A stretch of 64,000 bases of DNA, from contig VCJN01002681.1 in the NCBI GenBank assembly GCA_006384855.1, forward strand, positions 44,655-108,654, read 5' to 3'. Below the pieces are notes generated by a model. The model worked only from the letters and a program-made list of their open reading frames with translations. It had not been told where the DNA came from and searched no databases. The translations under genes were made by a program, and so were the position numbers. The DNA comes from Tetraselmis striata (lineage: Eukaryota > Chlorophyta > Chlorodendrophyceae > Chlorodendrales > Chlorodendraceae). Shown in pieces: positions 24,701 to 33,549 of the stretch. Position 1 is the stretch's first letter; every line of letters starts with the position of its first letter.

Positions 24701-27700
24701 CGCAACGATGCGGTTCGACTGCAGCATCTCGTAGACCTTGATGGCCGTGATGTACACCGGGATGCGGAAGCCCACGACCAGGAAGTGCTCGCCCACCCGA
24801 AAGGGCGACCAGGCGGTGGGGGCCGCGGTGCGAGGGAAGGTGTCCACCTTGCCCAGCACCTGCGCCACGTTGTAGTCATGGTAGGAGCAGGAGCAGCTGC
24901 TGTTGGTGCCGCCGCCGCCAACGCCTGGCTGGGCGCATGTAGCTTGGGCCATGCAGCAGGGGCAGGGGCTCCACTGCGGAACAGGGCAACAAGCAGCGGC
25001 GGTGGTGGGTCAGCTCCATTCGCGGGGGAGGGGGGGGGGGGGGGGGGGGAGGAGGGCAAGGTGTCCCAGCCATGGGTCGGTACATGCAGCGCCAGTCAGG
25101 AGGCGACCGGTCCGCACCTGGAAGCTCCATGCGGGGCCCCACTCCGGGTCGTACGGCGGGATGAAGTCCGCGTTCTGGAGCACCACGGGGCTGTTCTCCC
25201 ACCGGAGCAGCTCCCCGGTCGCCTGGCGCAGAGTGCCGTTGGCTGGCGGGTCCAGGATGGCAAAGAAGATGGTGTCGTTCTCTGGGTCGCTGCCCTGCAG
25301 CTGAATGGGCAGCGCCTGGCCATGTTCCACGCGGACCTGCAGCATCGACATGGGCACACCTTTAAGCCGCGCCACCATGCCCACAGCCTGGTGAGTCCCC
25401 CTCCACAACGGCAGCAGCCATTCCCCCCTGACCACATGCACAGCCACAGCGGGCACCACCTCTTGGCTCTCGATCACAGGTACATCATTGGCCGCGCTGA
25501 TGCGGAGCAGCACCGTCTTCTCAAACTCCACGCGAGCGTCCGCAGTCTGCAGAGCCAGGACAGGGCCACAGGACGGGGCAACGAGGGGAAGGGGGGGGGG
25601 GGGGGGTAGTTTCTACAGGGCATTGATCTGTGCCGTGGCTGGAAGGTTTTCTCTGCGGGGCAGCTGTGCTCGTGCCTGCCAGCGTAGCGTGAACGAGTCA
25701 TGTATCTCCTCGCCCGGTACTTCGGAGGGCGCCTTGTAGGCCAGGTACGCGCTGGGATCCAGCACAGCCTGCTCATGGCCACGCGCAGCGGATCAGCAGC
25801 GTGCCCGAGCTGCCAGACGGGGCAGGCAGGCCGGAAGGTCGGTCGTGGGGGTGACGCTGGAGGTTCCCGGGAGCGAGACGGCAAGCCGGGGGGTCAGTGG
25901 TGCGCACCGCGGGCATTTGGCTGATCGGCTCGCCTGGCGCCAGTGTCAGCTCCGGGATATCGCCCGTAACGACGGTGAATGGCACCACCTGCACCACATG
26001 CCACATTGTTCTCAGGCAGACGACGTCGCATTGCCGCCCTCCCAGCAAAACATGACACGCGTCGACGTGCATGGCAACTGCGGGTGGTTGGACGGGCGCG
26101 AGTGGCGCAGACCACATGGCCGGGGAGCGATTCGACGCGATCGAGGCAAGAGGATGGGCGGGGCGCTGCCGCGTACCATGCAAAGGTCGCCGCTGGCAGG
26201 CGGGGCAGTGACCTCCAATTGCAGGCGCTCGCCCCCTCGCGCAAAGGCCGCGAGCTGCGAGAGGACACCGGACGTCGTCAGTAAACGTGTAGTGCGCATG
26301 TCTGAGGCTTTGTGACAACCCTTGGGAGTGCGGGTTTAGGGTTTAAAATTTGATGTTCAGGGTTGAGGGCTTTACGATGTTCGGGTTTGGGTTTTAAGTT
26401 TGCGTTTAGGATTGAGGTTTTAGGGTTTTCGGTTTTCAATTTAGGTTTTGGGGTTGAGGGTTTTAGGTTTTGCGCGCACCATTAGAAACTCCATACCGTC
26501 CTCTTTGGTGTCGACCTCCGCAAGCTGCTCCATCCCCACAGGCACGGTCACCTCCGGGAGAAGAATCACCTGCGAGGCGCTGCAGTGAGTGAGTGCTGCC
26601 AAGCATGGCGCCCTTTCGGGGCGAATGATGAGAACCTTGCGCACCCAGAATGGCGGCCAGGCACCGGAGGGACACCGGCAAAGACAGTTGAGCACCTGTG
26701 CGGTGGCGGTCTCGCCCTCCGCGTTCGCCACGGTGTACTCAAAGCTGTCGTTGCGGAAGAGCGGGGCGCTGTCTGCGCGATACGTCACCCGTGGCCAGCT
26801 GCCCGGTTGTGCGCTGACCGCCTGGCCAAGCGTCACGTTGGCCCTTTCTCCGCCTGCATCGACCTGGGAGCAGGCCAGGTTGCATGGCATGGGATAGCGG
26901 GGGGCTCACTACCACCCGATCCAATGAAGACGTACACAAGGAGGGGTCGCGGGGGATGGGGTTGATGGGGTCGGGTTGATGGGATGGGGTCGAGTTGATG
27001 GAGTCGGGCATCCGGCCACCTGCTTACCAGCTGGAGTGTCCCCTGTTGAGGCAAACGGGTGATGCTGGTGATGAAGCTGCCGCTAGCGCCTACATTACCG
27101 CCAGCATCTTTGCTGCGCAGCTCAATGACCGCATCGCCTGCGGTGGAGGAGCGGGATCAGTCAGCGCGCGTGCCGGGAGGTGAGTGGGCGCGGGGGGGGG
27201 GGGGGGGGGGGGGGGGGGTTCATCCCAATAGCGCTGAGCCCTTGGCAAGCCGCTGCCAGCACGCACCACTCCAGGGCAGGCTCCCCACGAGCGGCCCCCC
27301 CCACAGGTCCGCCGTGCTGGCAACAAGGCTGGGGGGTGTGGGCCTGCTGGCGGAGCTCTCCATGTAGTCCAGCGTTTGCACAGCCTGGCGGAAGCCATAG
27401 ATGAATTGGCGTCAGCATTGGAGCATTGTTACCGCGACAGCGCGACAGGCGATCGGTCCCACTTAGCAGGGGGCGCACCATGTCAAGTGCGCCAACGTGC
27501 AGGTGCTGGCCATTCCCGGACGCGTCATGCTCCACGCCAGCGCTCTCCGCGGTGGAGTCCATACGCCAGTCTGCAGCGAGCAAGGCGCGCTGCTCGGGTG
27601 GGAGATCCACGCGGTGCATCCACTCCTGGATCTCGCCCTGCGTCCGCTCCGTCTTCCAGACACGCATCTGGCCAGGGCAGTGTGCAGTGGCCCCGTCAAC

Positions 27701-29448
27701 AGTGCCCATTGAGTGGCGTCGGCGGGTGGCAGGCATCGATACGGCACGCGCACGCCAGGCGAGACATGTGCCGCCGCGGCGTACCTGATCCAACAGCGCA
27801 CTCGTCTGCATGGCTTTGCTGTAGCTATCCTGTGACGCGGCAACACATCACCCGTTCAGCATGCTGCGAATGCACGGATCGCGCGTCCCTTCGGTCATAG
27901 TGTATTTAATGGTGAGCGATGTGAGGGGCCAAAGGCCATGCTTGCAGCTGGAGTCCTGGGGATGGTGAAAATGTTAGCTTGTGGCCTGTGGTACCAGGCC
28001 GGAATACAACGGGCCTGTAGGAGCCTGATAGGCCAGGCTGACAGGGTTTGATACTCGGGAGTGTAGGCACACAAGTGACGATGACAAGGAGGGGTGGCAG
28101 TTGGGCTGGTAGAAAGGAAGGGGGGGGGGGGGGGGGGGGGCAGACCATGAACAAGGTGGGGCTCTGGCCAAACATCAGGACGCCTTGGCCAATCAACGGC
28201 ATGCGCAGCACCCTTGCATCTTGCCCAGGCGTGAGCGTCACCCCGTCGCCCGCCACGTCCATCACCATCGTGCCGTTAAGATACAGCTTGAGGTCGGATG
28301 TGACTGTGTTGAGTGTCAGCGCCACGTGCGTCCACTCCGCCATCAGGAGCGAGCTGCACAGCGCCGAGGAGTTTGCCAGATCTGCGCGCGTAGTCTGGCA
28401 GTAAAACACCTGCAGCGCCGGCGAAGACTTGTGCACGACGTGCAGCCGCTGAGGGTCCACCAAAAGCTCCAGCTTGTGCTCCACCAGCACCGTGGTGCGG
28501 TCGTCGACTGCGCCGTAGGAGAGCAGCACCTGTCGCCTATAAACGTCCACTACGCGGACCTGCACGACGAGGGGCGCGCTGCGACTCAGCTGTCTCGCCG
28601 GCAGCAAGGCGCGATCGCGGAGAACGAGGTGTGTTGGAGCCGTGTGCATTCACAACCCGGCGTCGGGAAATAATTTGCTAACATCTCCCGCCTGCAAAAC
28701 GCCAGCAACCGCGGAAACGGGGGACCCGCACTACACCCATGGCGGAATACCAGTGTACGCCACTCGTGAGAAGGGATCCCCCCCCCCCCCCCCCCCCCCC
28801 CTTGGCGCGTGTATTTGCGAGATAGGTTTCTGATGTTTGCTACCGCTACCGCGCCCGCGGTGGTTCGGCGCCCGCTCGTTATTAACTCGGCCACTCAATT
28901 ATGGCTATCGGACCGGCTACGAAGAACCCGCCCTGCTCTCGGACGCGCCATGCTGATGAACCTCGTGCTGCTCCTATCCTGCCGTTCCTCACTTCCTCTG
29001 CTGCTGGCGTAGCAAGTCATCGATAGCGCTGCCCACACAGCCTCTCGTCCCCGGTCCCCCAGCCGTTCCTGCTGCTCAGATAAACCACCCCCAACACTAC
29101 GGGTGAGCACGGGCCACAGTTGAGAGGACGACGACGTTGAGCGTTGACAATACGGGTACAGTACGGGTACGGGTACCAGGACGACGGCCGTACCCAAGCC
29201 TCCAGCGTGACCGTGGGGGATGGCAAGCTCATGCGAACGCTGGCAACATCGGAAGTGAAGGTCTGCCCCCTGAAATACCGAGCCATGCCACCGCCGCCCA
29301 CGAGGGGAGGAACTGCGGCCACAAGCCGTAGGCAGAACGCCACGGCGAGCACTCGCAGCAGGAGGCGTCCTCGTCCCGCTCGCCGTATCCCGCGTACGTC
29401 GTGTACGAGTACGTGGGCTGGGGCGGGTGCTTTCCGATGAGGCCGCAT
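18726..29448 (-). CDS. Receptor-like transmembrane 3',5'-cyclic-nucleotide phosphodiesterase
   Basis: Exons, minus strand: 29448-29177, 28536-28146, 27829-27785, 27667-27479, 27384-27267, 27137-27028, 26863-26696, 26569-26480, 26254-26177, 25988-25908, 25768-25676, 25546-25118, 24973-24366, 24011-23907, 23379-22324, 21875-21750, 21599-21344, 20730-20510, 20398-20225, 19378-19182, 18999-18726 (stop). Two joins are imperfect: 24366/24011 is off phase, and 20510/20398 lacks a canonical in-frame splice. The product is about 1,690 residues: an N-terminal hydrophobic segment (LLLRVLAVAFCLRLVAAV), laminin-G-like, cadherin-like and discoidin-like modules, one transmembrane helix near residue 1,080, and a cytoplasmic PDE domain with all metal-ligand motifs. 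It should hydrolyse cAMP and/or cGMP inside the cell under an adhesive or ligand-binding ectodomain. The start at 29,448 is chosen because it precedes the hydrophobic segment; upstream in-frame ATGs exist. Confidence 0.8.
19440..19500. repeat. Degenerate telomere-like motifs
   Basis: TTAGGGTTTTTAATTCGAAT and TTAGGGTTTCC lie in the intron 20224-19379. Confidence 0.4.
19894..19944 (+). repeat. Dispersed ~43-bp repeat, copy 1
   Basis: ACCGTACAAACACAAACGGT, then CGGATAAGTAACGTTTT. Related copies lie at 39,781-39,825 and, inverted, at 41,626-41,670. This copy abuts a C-homopolymer in a phosphodiesterase intron. Confidence 0.6.
20945..21300. repeat. Pentanucleotide (ATGAC)n array
   Basis: Nearly perfect CATGA/ATGAC repeats run from about 20,945 to 21,152, with GAAAT and GACAATGTGACG interruptions, and decay towards 21,300. 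The array fills the intron 21343-20731, which splits the phosphodiesterase signature. Confidence 0.95.
21960..22323. repeat. Three-unit minisatellite with embedded G-homopolymers
   Basis: Units starting near 21,960, 22,087 and 22,213 (period about 127 bp) share GGTTCAGCATACATGCCTG and TGACATGTGGTTTCGGAGCA. Each ends in a long G-run. The last G-run directly touches the 5' splice site of exon 23379-22324. The array fills most of intron 22323-21876. Confidence 0.9.
22324..23379 (-). other. Juxtamembrane and transmembrane exon of the phosphodiesterase
   Basis: A 352-codon exon. Its first ~145 residues are extracellular, with five cysteines (TCDNQQV, LWECAPE, TTCARSAGVCG, RCVWVD). Then comes one hydrophobic helix, LRLSIGLSLAFLLLIAIPLW, followed by the basic QLRRVSRRAR expected on the cytoplasmic side. 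The remainder is a soluble linker with an acidic GEAEGEAEAEE run and a Ser/Gly-rich end. Splicing at both ends is phase 0. Confidence 0.8.
23784..23824. repeat. Perfect 17-bp inverted repeat in an intron
   Basis: AATGTATTATTTCCATT (23,784-23,800) and its exact reverse complement (23,808-23,824) flank a 7-nt loop. An overlapping inverted pair, ATAGCCGAATG with CATTCGGCTAT, could form an alternative hairpin. Confidence 0.8.
24366..24973 (-). other. Discoidin-like (F5/8 C-type) module, exon 13
   Basis: About 200 residues beginning with a Cys cluster (WSPCPCCMAQATC, then SSCSCSYHDYN). A jelly-roll-like stretch follows: GFRIPVYITAIKVYEML, then WAPLYKQG and FQYVRIDVSV. The pattern (hydrophobic VGF, I..I.VYE, W..L, .VRIDV) fits discoidin-like domains that bind carbohydrate or lipid head groups. 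The 3' boundary is uncertain. The donor at 24,366 leaves phase 2, while the next exon starts in phase 0, so either a small exon is missed or the true donor lies downstream, for example near 24,260. Confidence 0.55.
25118..27384 (-). other. Cadherin-like repeat region (exons 5-12)
   Basis: Residues about 300-688. Repeated beta-sandwich modules show patterns such as SFEYTVANAEGETATAQ, EVTAPPASGDL, LQGSDPENDTIFFAILDPP and HDSFTLRWQ. These recall the Cadherin-like / CSPG-type repeats found in large algal and bacterial surface proteins. Each exon carries part of a module. The acidic DPEND and NDVP positions could bind calcium. The intron 25675-25547 has a GC donor. Within exon 25546-25118 a 72-nt segment (25459-25388) has splice-like ends but is also open. 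Confidence 0.7.
26320..26478. repeat. Degenerate interstitial telomere-like array
   Basis: About 150 bp of GGGTTTAGGG, GGTTTTAGGG, GGGTTGAGGG and related words. It lies within the intron 26479-26255 and begins exactly at the 5' splice site side of the exon ending at 26,480. Confidence 0.7.
27479..29448 (-). other. Laminin-G / concanavalin-like ectodomain (exons 1-4)
   Basis: Residues about 45-300. After the signal/anchor segment comes VTLEAWVRPSSW, then across the splice RQVLLSYGAVDD. A strand-rich stretch follows with WTHVALTLN and LKLYLNGTMV. The module closes with LLDQ spliced to MRVWKTERTQGEIQ and WRMDSTAESAGVEHDASGNG. This order (AWVRP, LSYG, W.HVALT, LYLNG, MRVW..ERT..EIQ) is characteristic of LamG-type concanavalin-like domains. 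Exon 3 is only 45 nt. Confidence 0.8.
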
Positions 29449-30250
29449 GTCTCCAGTGCACGCGGGGGCGTGGCTGGAGCCCGCCGCAGCCCAGCTAAGT
29501 GCACGAGAAAAGCAATAGCCGATTGTTTTCATAAGGCATATAGCTGAGTCTGGTGGAGAACGGGCAGGGGCTCGGCGAGGAATCAGGCAAGGATGGGCGC
29601 CTGTGTCGGGGAACAAGTACATCGCAGATGCCGGTATGGTACAGTACTCGTACCTGCCCCACCGCGTGCGGGGGCTGATGCCGGCCGCTTTACTTTCTGG
29701 GCGCGGCTTGTATTGATCTCCTAAATACACTACACTTCAAATTGTTTGAATTCACTGGTTTGCGCATTTTTAATCCCGAAATCATTGCGGATACCACACC
29801 GTAATCAGTGGCGCATCATTCGCGTTCCATCATCGACCATCCATTTTTCATATTTAGGTGTGGTACGTTTGCGCGGGAATATTGGAGTTTAATGCGCTAT
29901 GTTATTACGGAACTGTGCTGGGACACCACGCTTTTCCCTTTATAAAAATAGAAAAGTACCGGGTAGGAAGACACGGATACGCCGGCATCGCGTGGCACGC
30001 GTGCGAGTACCCCGCCACGTGCCCGTACCGCACATGGGAAACTGCCGAAAAAGTCTCCAGCATGATTACATAATACCCCGTATTGGATGAGTTAGTAACG
30101 GCAGCGTGAGGCGTGTAACGCAGCGCTCGCTTTCGCGTACGCGGATGGAGATACATATATTACAACAGTGTTAGGTGATGGTATAAAGCAATTTTGGTGA
30201 TTAGCGGTAATTATATAACCATTAGCAGTTAATTATCATTCGCATTAATT
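29449..30250. other. Upstream region of the phosphodiesterase gene
   Basis: Should hold the promoter and 5' untranslated region of the minus-strand gene. The reading frame of exon 1 stays open to 29,730, so the true start could lie further upstream. No clear TATA element was picked. The DNA turns AT-rich towards 30,250. Confidence 0.4.
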
Positions 30251-30287
30251 ACTAAGCGGCGCTTCGCGCCGGGGATTTGTGGAGGTG

Positions 30288-31194
30288 CCCCTACCTCTTG
30301 GGTTTAGCGTGGTGCGGCCGTGCGGGATACGGGCCGCTTTTAGCCGGCTTGTACAGTAGTGTTGATCCTGTAATACTGTTGTTTCCGGGTAATAATGCTT
30401 TTAGCGTTAGATAGATTTGTCAGTAATTTATTTTTCAAAAGAGACGTATTAATTTATTTTGTAAAACAGATTAAATCTGCAAGCCGCGTAAAAGCGGGCC
30501 GCTGACTACTGGTGTGCATTACAAAAAGGCCGGTACCCAACCCACCGCTAAAAGTTGTACTACCCAAAAAAAAAAAACAGCACTGCAAGATCAGCAATAC
30601 AGTACAAGCCGCCTACAGGCGGCCCGCATCCCGCACGAGGCCGCGCAGGTCGGGCCGGTCGTCAGGTCTACGGGGCGGGCACGGCGCGAATCGCCACGCC
30701 CGCCGCCTGTACCGGCACCGGACGCCGGACGCCGCCGCTCGACCGTCGCCCGTCCGTCGACGGACGCCGGGCCCCGGGTCGGCGGACTGCCCCCGCACCG
30801 CGGCGACCCCTTTTTACAGCACCATACTTGGACTACCGTGTAGGTAAGGAATAGTCGCTGAATAGCCTCGAATGCTGATTCAGCAATAAAAACGCGCTGC
30901 GGTACCGCGTTATTTTGGCGTTTTAGACGAATACATGACGTGCCTGAGCTAGAATACACGCGCATCCATTCAGAATCTTGCCGTCTTCGGAGGTGTGCCT
31001 AGAAATCAAACGAGCACAGATCGAACGTATGACGGTTCATACGCGAAGACGCAGCACAGGAGGACGGACGGACGGAGGACGGACGCCTAAAAATCCGTGA
31101 TAAAACCGTATTGTTACCGGTATCGATTCTCGCGTATTCCAGGCGATTTCGGACGCGGCTCTCCTTTTCCTCCGCTCAACCCAAGAGGTAGGGG
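30288..31194 (+). mobile_element. Inverted-repeat-ended non-autonomous element, copy 1 (~907 bp)
   Basis: Begins CCCCTACCTCTTGGGTTTAG and ends with the reverse complement, CTCAACCCAAGAGGTAGGGG. It carries internal hairpins (AAGCCGCGTAAAAGCGGGCC), an A-run near 30,569 and a GC-rich core at 30,620-30,810. Open frames of about 100 codons exist, but the same strand is open in several frames and nothing resembles a transposase. It is best read as a MITE-like element. A GC hairpin, GCGGCGCTTCGCGCCG, lies just outside its left end in both copies. Confidence 0.7.
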
Positions 31195-31288
31195 AACATT
31201 CATTATATAATAATACAACCCAAGAGGTAGGGGAATCATTCATTATATAATACTAAGCGGCGCTTCGCGCCGGGGATTTGTGGAGGTG
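31195..31288. repeat. Linker between the two elements with duplicated element end
   Basis: The right end plus flank, CAACCCAAGAGGTAGGGGAA with CATTCATTATATAATA, occurs twice in tandem (31,178 and 31,216). This ~38-bp duplication reuses the element terminus. Confidence 0.7.
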
Positions 31289-32197
31289 CCCCTACCTCTT
31301 GGGTTGAGCGTGGTGCGGCCGTGCGGGATACGGGCCGCTTTTAGCCGGCTTGTACAGTAGTGTTGATCCTGTAATACTGTTGTTTCCGGGTAATAATGCT
31401 TTTAGCGTTAGATAGATTTGTCAGTAATTTATTTTTCAAAAGAGACGTATTAATTTATTTTGTAAAACAGATTAAATCTGCAAGCCGCGTAAAAGCGGGC
31501 CGCTGACTACTGGTGTGCATTACAAAAAGGCCGGTACCCAACCCACCGCTAAAAGTTGTACTACCCAAAAAAAAAAAACAGCACTGCAAGATCAGCAATA
31601 CAGTACAAGCCGCCTACAGGCGGCCCGCATCCCGCACGAGGCCGCGCAGGTCGGGCCGGTCGTCAGGTCTACGGGGCGGGCACGGCGCGAATCGCCACGC
31701 CCGCCGCCTGTACCGGCACCGGACGCCGGACGCCGCCGCTCGACCGTCGCCCGTCCGTCGACGGACGCCGGGCCCCGGGTCGGCGGACTGCCCCCGCACC
31801 GCGGCGACCCCTTTTTACAGCACCATACTTGGACTACCGTGTGTAGGTAAGGAATAGTCGCTGAATAGCCTCGAATGCTGATTCAGCAATAAAAACGCGC
31901 TGCGGTACCGCGTTATTTTGGCGTTTTAGACGAATACATGACGTGCCTGGGCTAGAATACACGCGCATCCATTCAGAATCTTGCCGTCTTCGGAGGTGTG
32001 CCTAGAAATCAAACGAGCACAGATCGAACGTATGACGGTTCATACGCGAAGACGCAGCACAGGAGGACGGACGGACGGAGGACGGACGCCTAAAAATCCG
32101 TGATAAAACCGTATTGTTACCGGTATCGATTCTCGCGTATTCCAGGCGATTTCGGACGCGGCTCTCCTTTTCCTCCGCTCAACCCAAGAGGTAGGGG
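31289..32197 (+). mobile_element. Inverted-repeat-ended non-autonomous element, copy 2 (~909 bp)
   Basis: Nearly identical to copy 1 at a 1,001-bp offset. The differences I see are one base in the left terminus (TTGAG for TTTAG), a 2-bp GT insertion near 31,842 and one G/A change near 31,950. Same orientation, same flanking hairpin on the left, different right flank. Confidence 0.7.
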
Positions 32198-32440
32198 AAA
32201 AGGACGCCCAAACGGGTAGGGCGGACCTTTCGTGGTCAGTGCCGGGTATTTTGATGGCAGTGTTTTAGACGGTGATCCAACAGTGTTGGAAATTCCGTCA
32301 CTGGCCTCCAATTAGTCTTGCGAAATGCTTCGGCAATTTGCTTGATGACTATAACGGAGCGTCGCCTACCCAGGGCTTTCCGTAACTGGATTGCTGCCTA
32401 AACGGCCGTCGTAGAGACGCTGCAAGGGTTTCACTGGTGC

Positions 32441-32484
32441 CAGTCCTGTCCCGGGGGCGAAAAAAAAAAAAAAAAAAAAAAAAA
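32441..32484 (+). repeat. Dispersed 22-bp motif, copy 2, with poly(A) run
   Basis: AGTCCTGTCCCGGGGGCGAA is followed directly by about 24 further A residues. A second A-run lies at 32,817-32,837. A poly(A) just after a shared motif could be a retroposed end. Confidence 0.5.
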
Positions 32485-32640
32485 GGACCGTGGCAAGGAT
32501 AATGATTGAGTCACCCGGAAAGGTTATGAAAGATAGCTATGAAAGTCTGTATGGGAAGGGGGTAAGGAGTAGCGACCTACCACCTGCTGAAAAAAGATTC
32601 GATCATGGGCTCAAAAGATCAACACTAATATCGTCAGTAC

Positions 32641-32730
32641 AAGCCGCTCAAAAGCGGCCCGCGCCCGAGGCGAGTACCCGTGAATAATTACAAAAAGGCC
32701 AGTAGCAACAAAACCACCGATACAAGCAGT
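32641..32730 (+). repeat. Member of the dispersed GGCCGGTA repeat family
   Basis: AAGCCGCTCAAAAGCGGCCC hairpin, then ATTACAAAAAGGCCAGTAGC and AACAAAACCACCG. This is the same block pair as in the 30.3-32.2 kb elements and at 5,129-5,260. Confidence 0.6.
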
Positions 32731-33427
32731 TATTCTAAAAGATCATCACATTCATACTTTTTTATTACATCAGGGCTTTCACAAATGCGCACTACAAACA
32801 GAACTAACAGCACATTAAAAAAAAAAAAAAAAAAAAACAGCACATTCATACCTGTACTGGTATTGTACAGGTAATTTAGTCGTCGCGCTGTCAGGTGAAC
32901 AGAATACTACAGGCGTCAAAAGTAAAGAACGGCTGCGTCTTAATCCGTGCGCAGGCTGCACGCCACATGTCGCCGACGAACCGCTGCGGGAATACAGCAG
33001 CCCACAAAGTCTCTGCTCGTTTTTATGGGTATGATTTGAGTTTGTTCGCTTCTAGTCTGTAAACCCACGCATAGTCTACGCCGTTGCAGCCATTGCGAGG
33101 GAAACCACGAAAGAGCGTGCACAAGAGCGTGAATCAATGCGACGTCGCGCTTGGCGGGCGTGGCACCTGTTATGCGGCACTACAAGTGTAACAAGTGCCG
33201 CACGGCCGGGCTGTGAACCGATTGTGCTCACGGCACATACACCGACATTTGGACATTAAGAACCGTCTTTTTCTCTCATGGTCGCCGAAATATATGTGTT
33301 GGCCACATACCCCATGCCGCGCGGCGCGTGGTTTGGAGTCTATGGTCAGCTAGCGGGCTGCATGCGACATTCGCAAACTGGCTCTTCGCTTTGCAAAAAG
33401 CGGTAACATTGCAATCATGGGTTTTAA
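32731..33427. other. Gene-free stretch
   Basis: No coding signal or further repeat recognised. Confidence 0.4.
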
Positions 33428-33549
33428 TTCATAACATTTCGGTGTTTATCGGATTGGGCTGAAAATTAGTGCGATGGAAAGCCCGTGACCTGCGCTTTCC
33501 AACGCACTAATTTACAGCCCAATCCAATAAAACGCCGAAAGTTTGTGAC
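33428..33549. repeat. Long imperfect hairpin (~55-bp arms, 11-nt loop)
   Basis: The left arm 33,428-33,482 and right arm 33,494-33,549 are reverse complements with only scattered mismatches. The innermost pairing is TTAGTGCGATGGAAAGC against GCTTTCCAACGCACTAA. The loop is CCGTGACCTGC. Transcribed, it would fold into a stem typical in size for algal small-RNA precursors. It could equally be a tiny foldback transposon. Confidence 0.8.

Noticed and set aside
22447..25609. Long plus-strand frames (379 and 444 codons) opposite the PDE gene
   Set aside because: They are antisense shadows of GC-rich exons; the minus strand carries the domain motifs and splice sites.
27906..27950. An exon encoding DSSCKHGLWPLTSLTIKY between PDE exons 2 and 3
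   Set aside because: It would end at an in-frame TGA or need a 20-nt intron; direct joining of 28,146 to 27,829 keeps phase and restores the LamG pattern.
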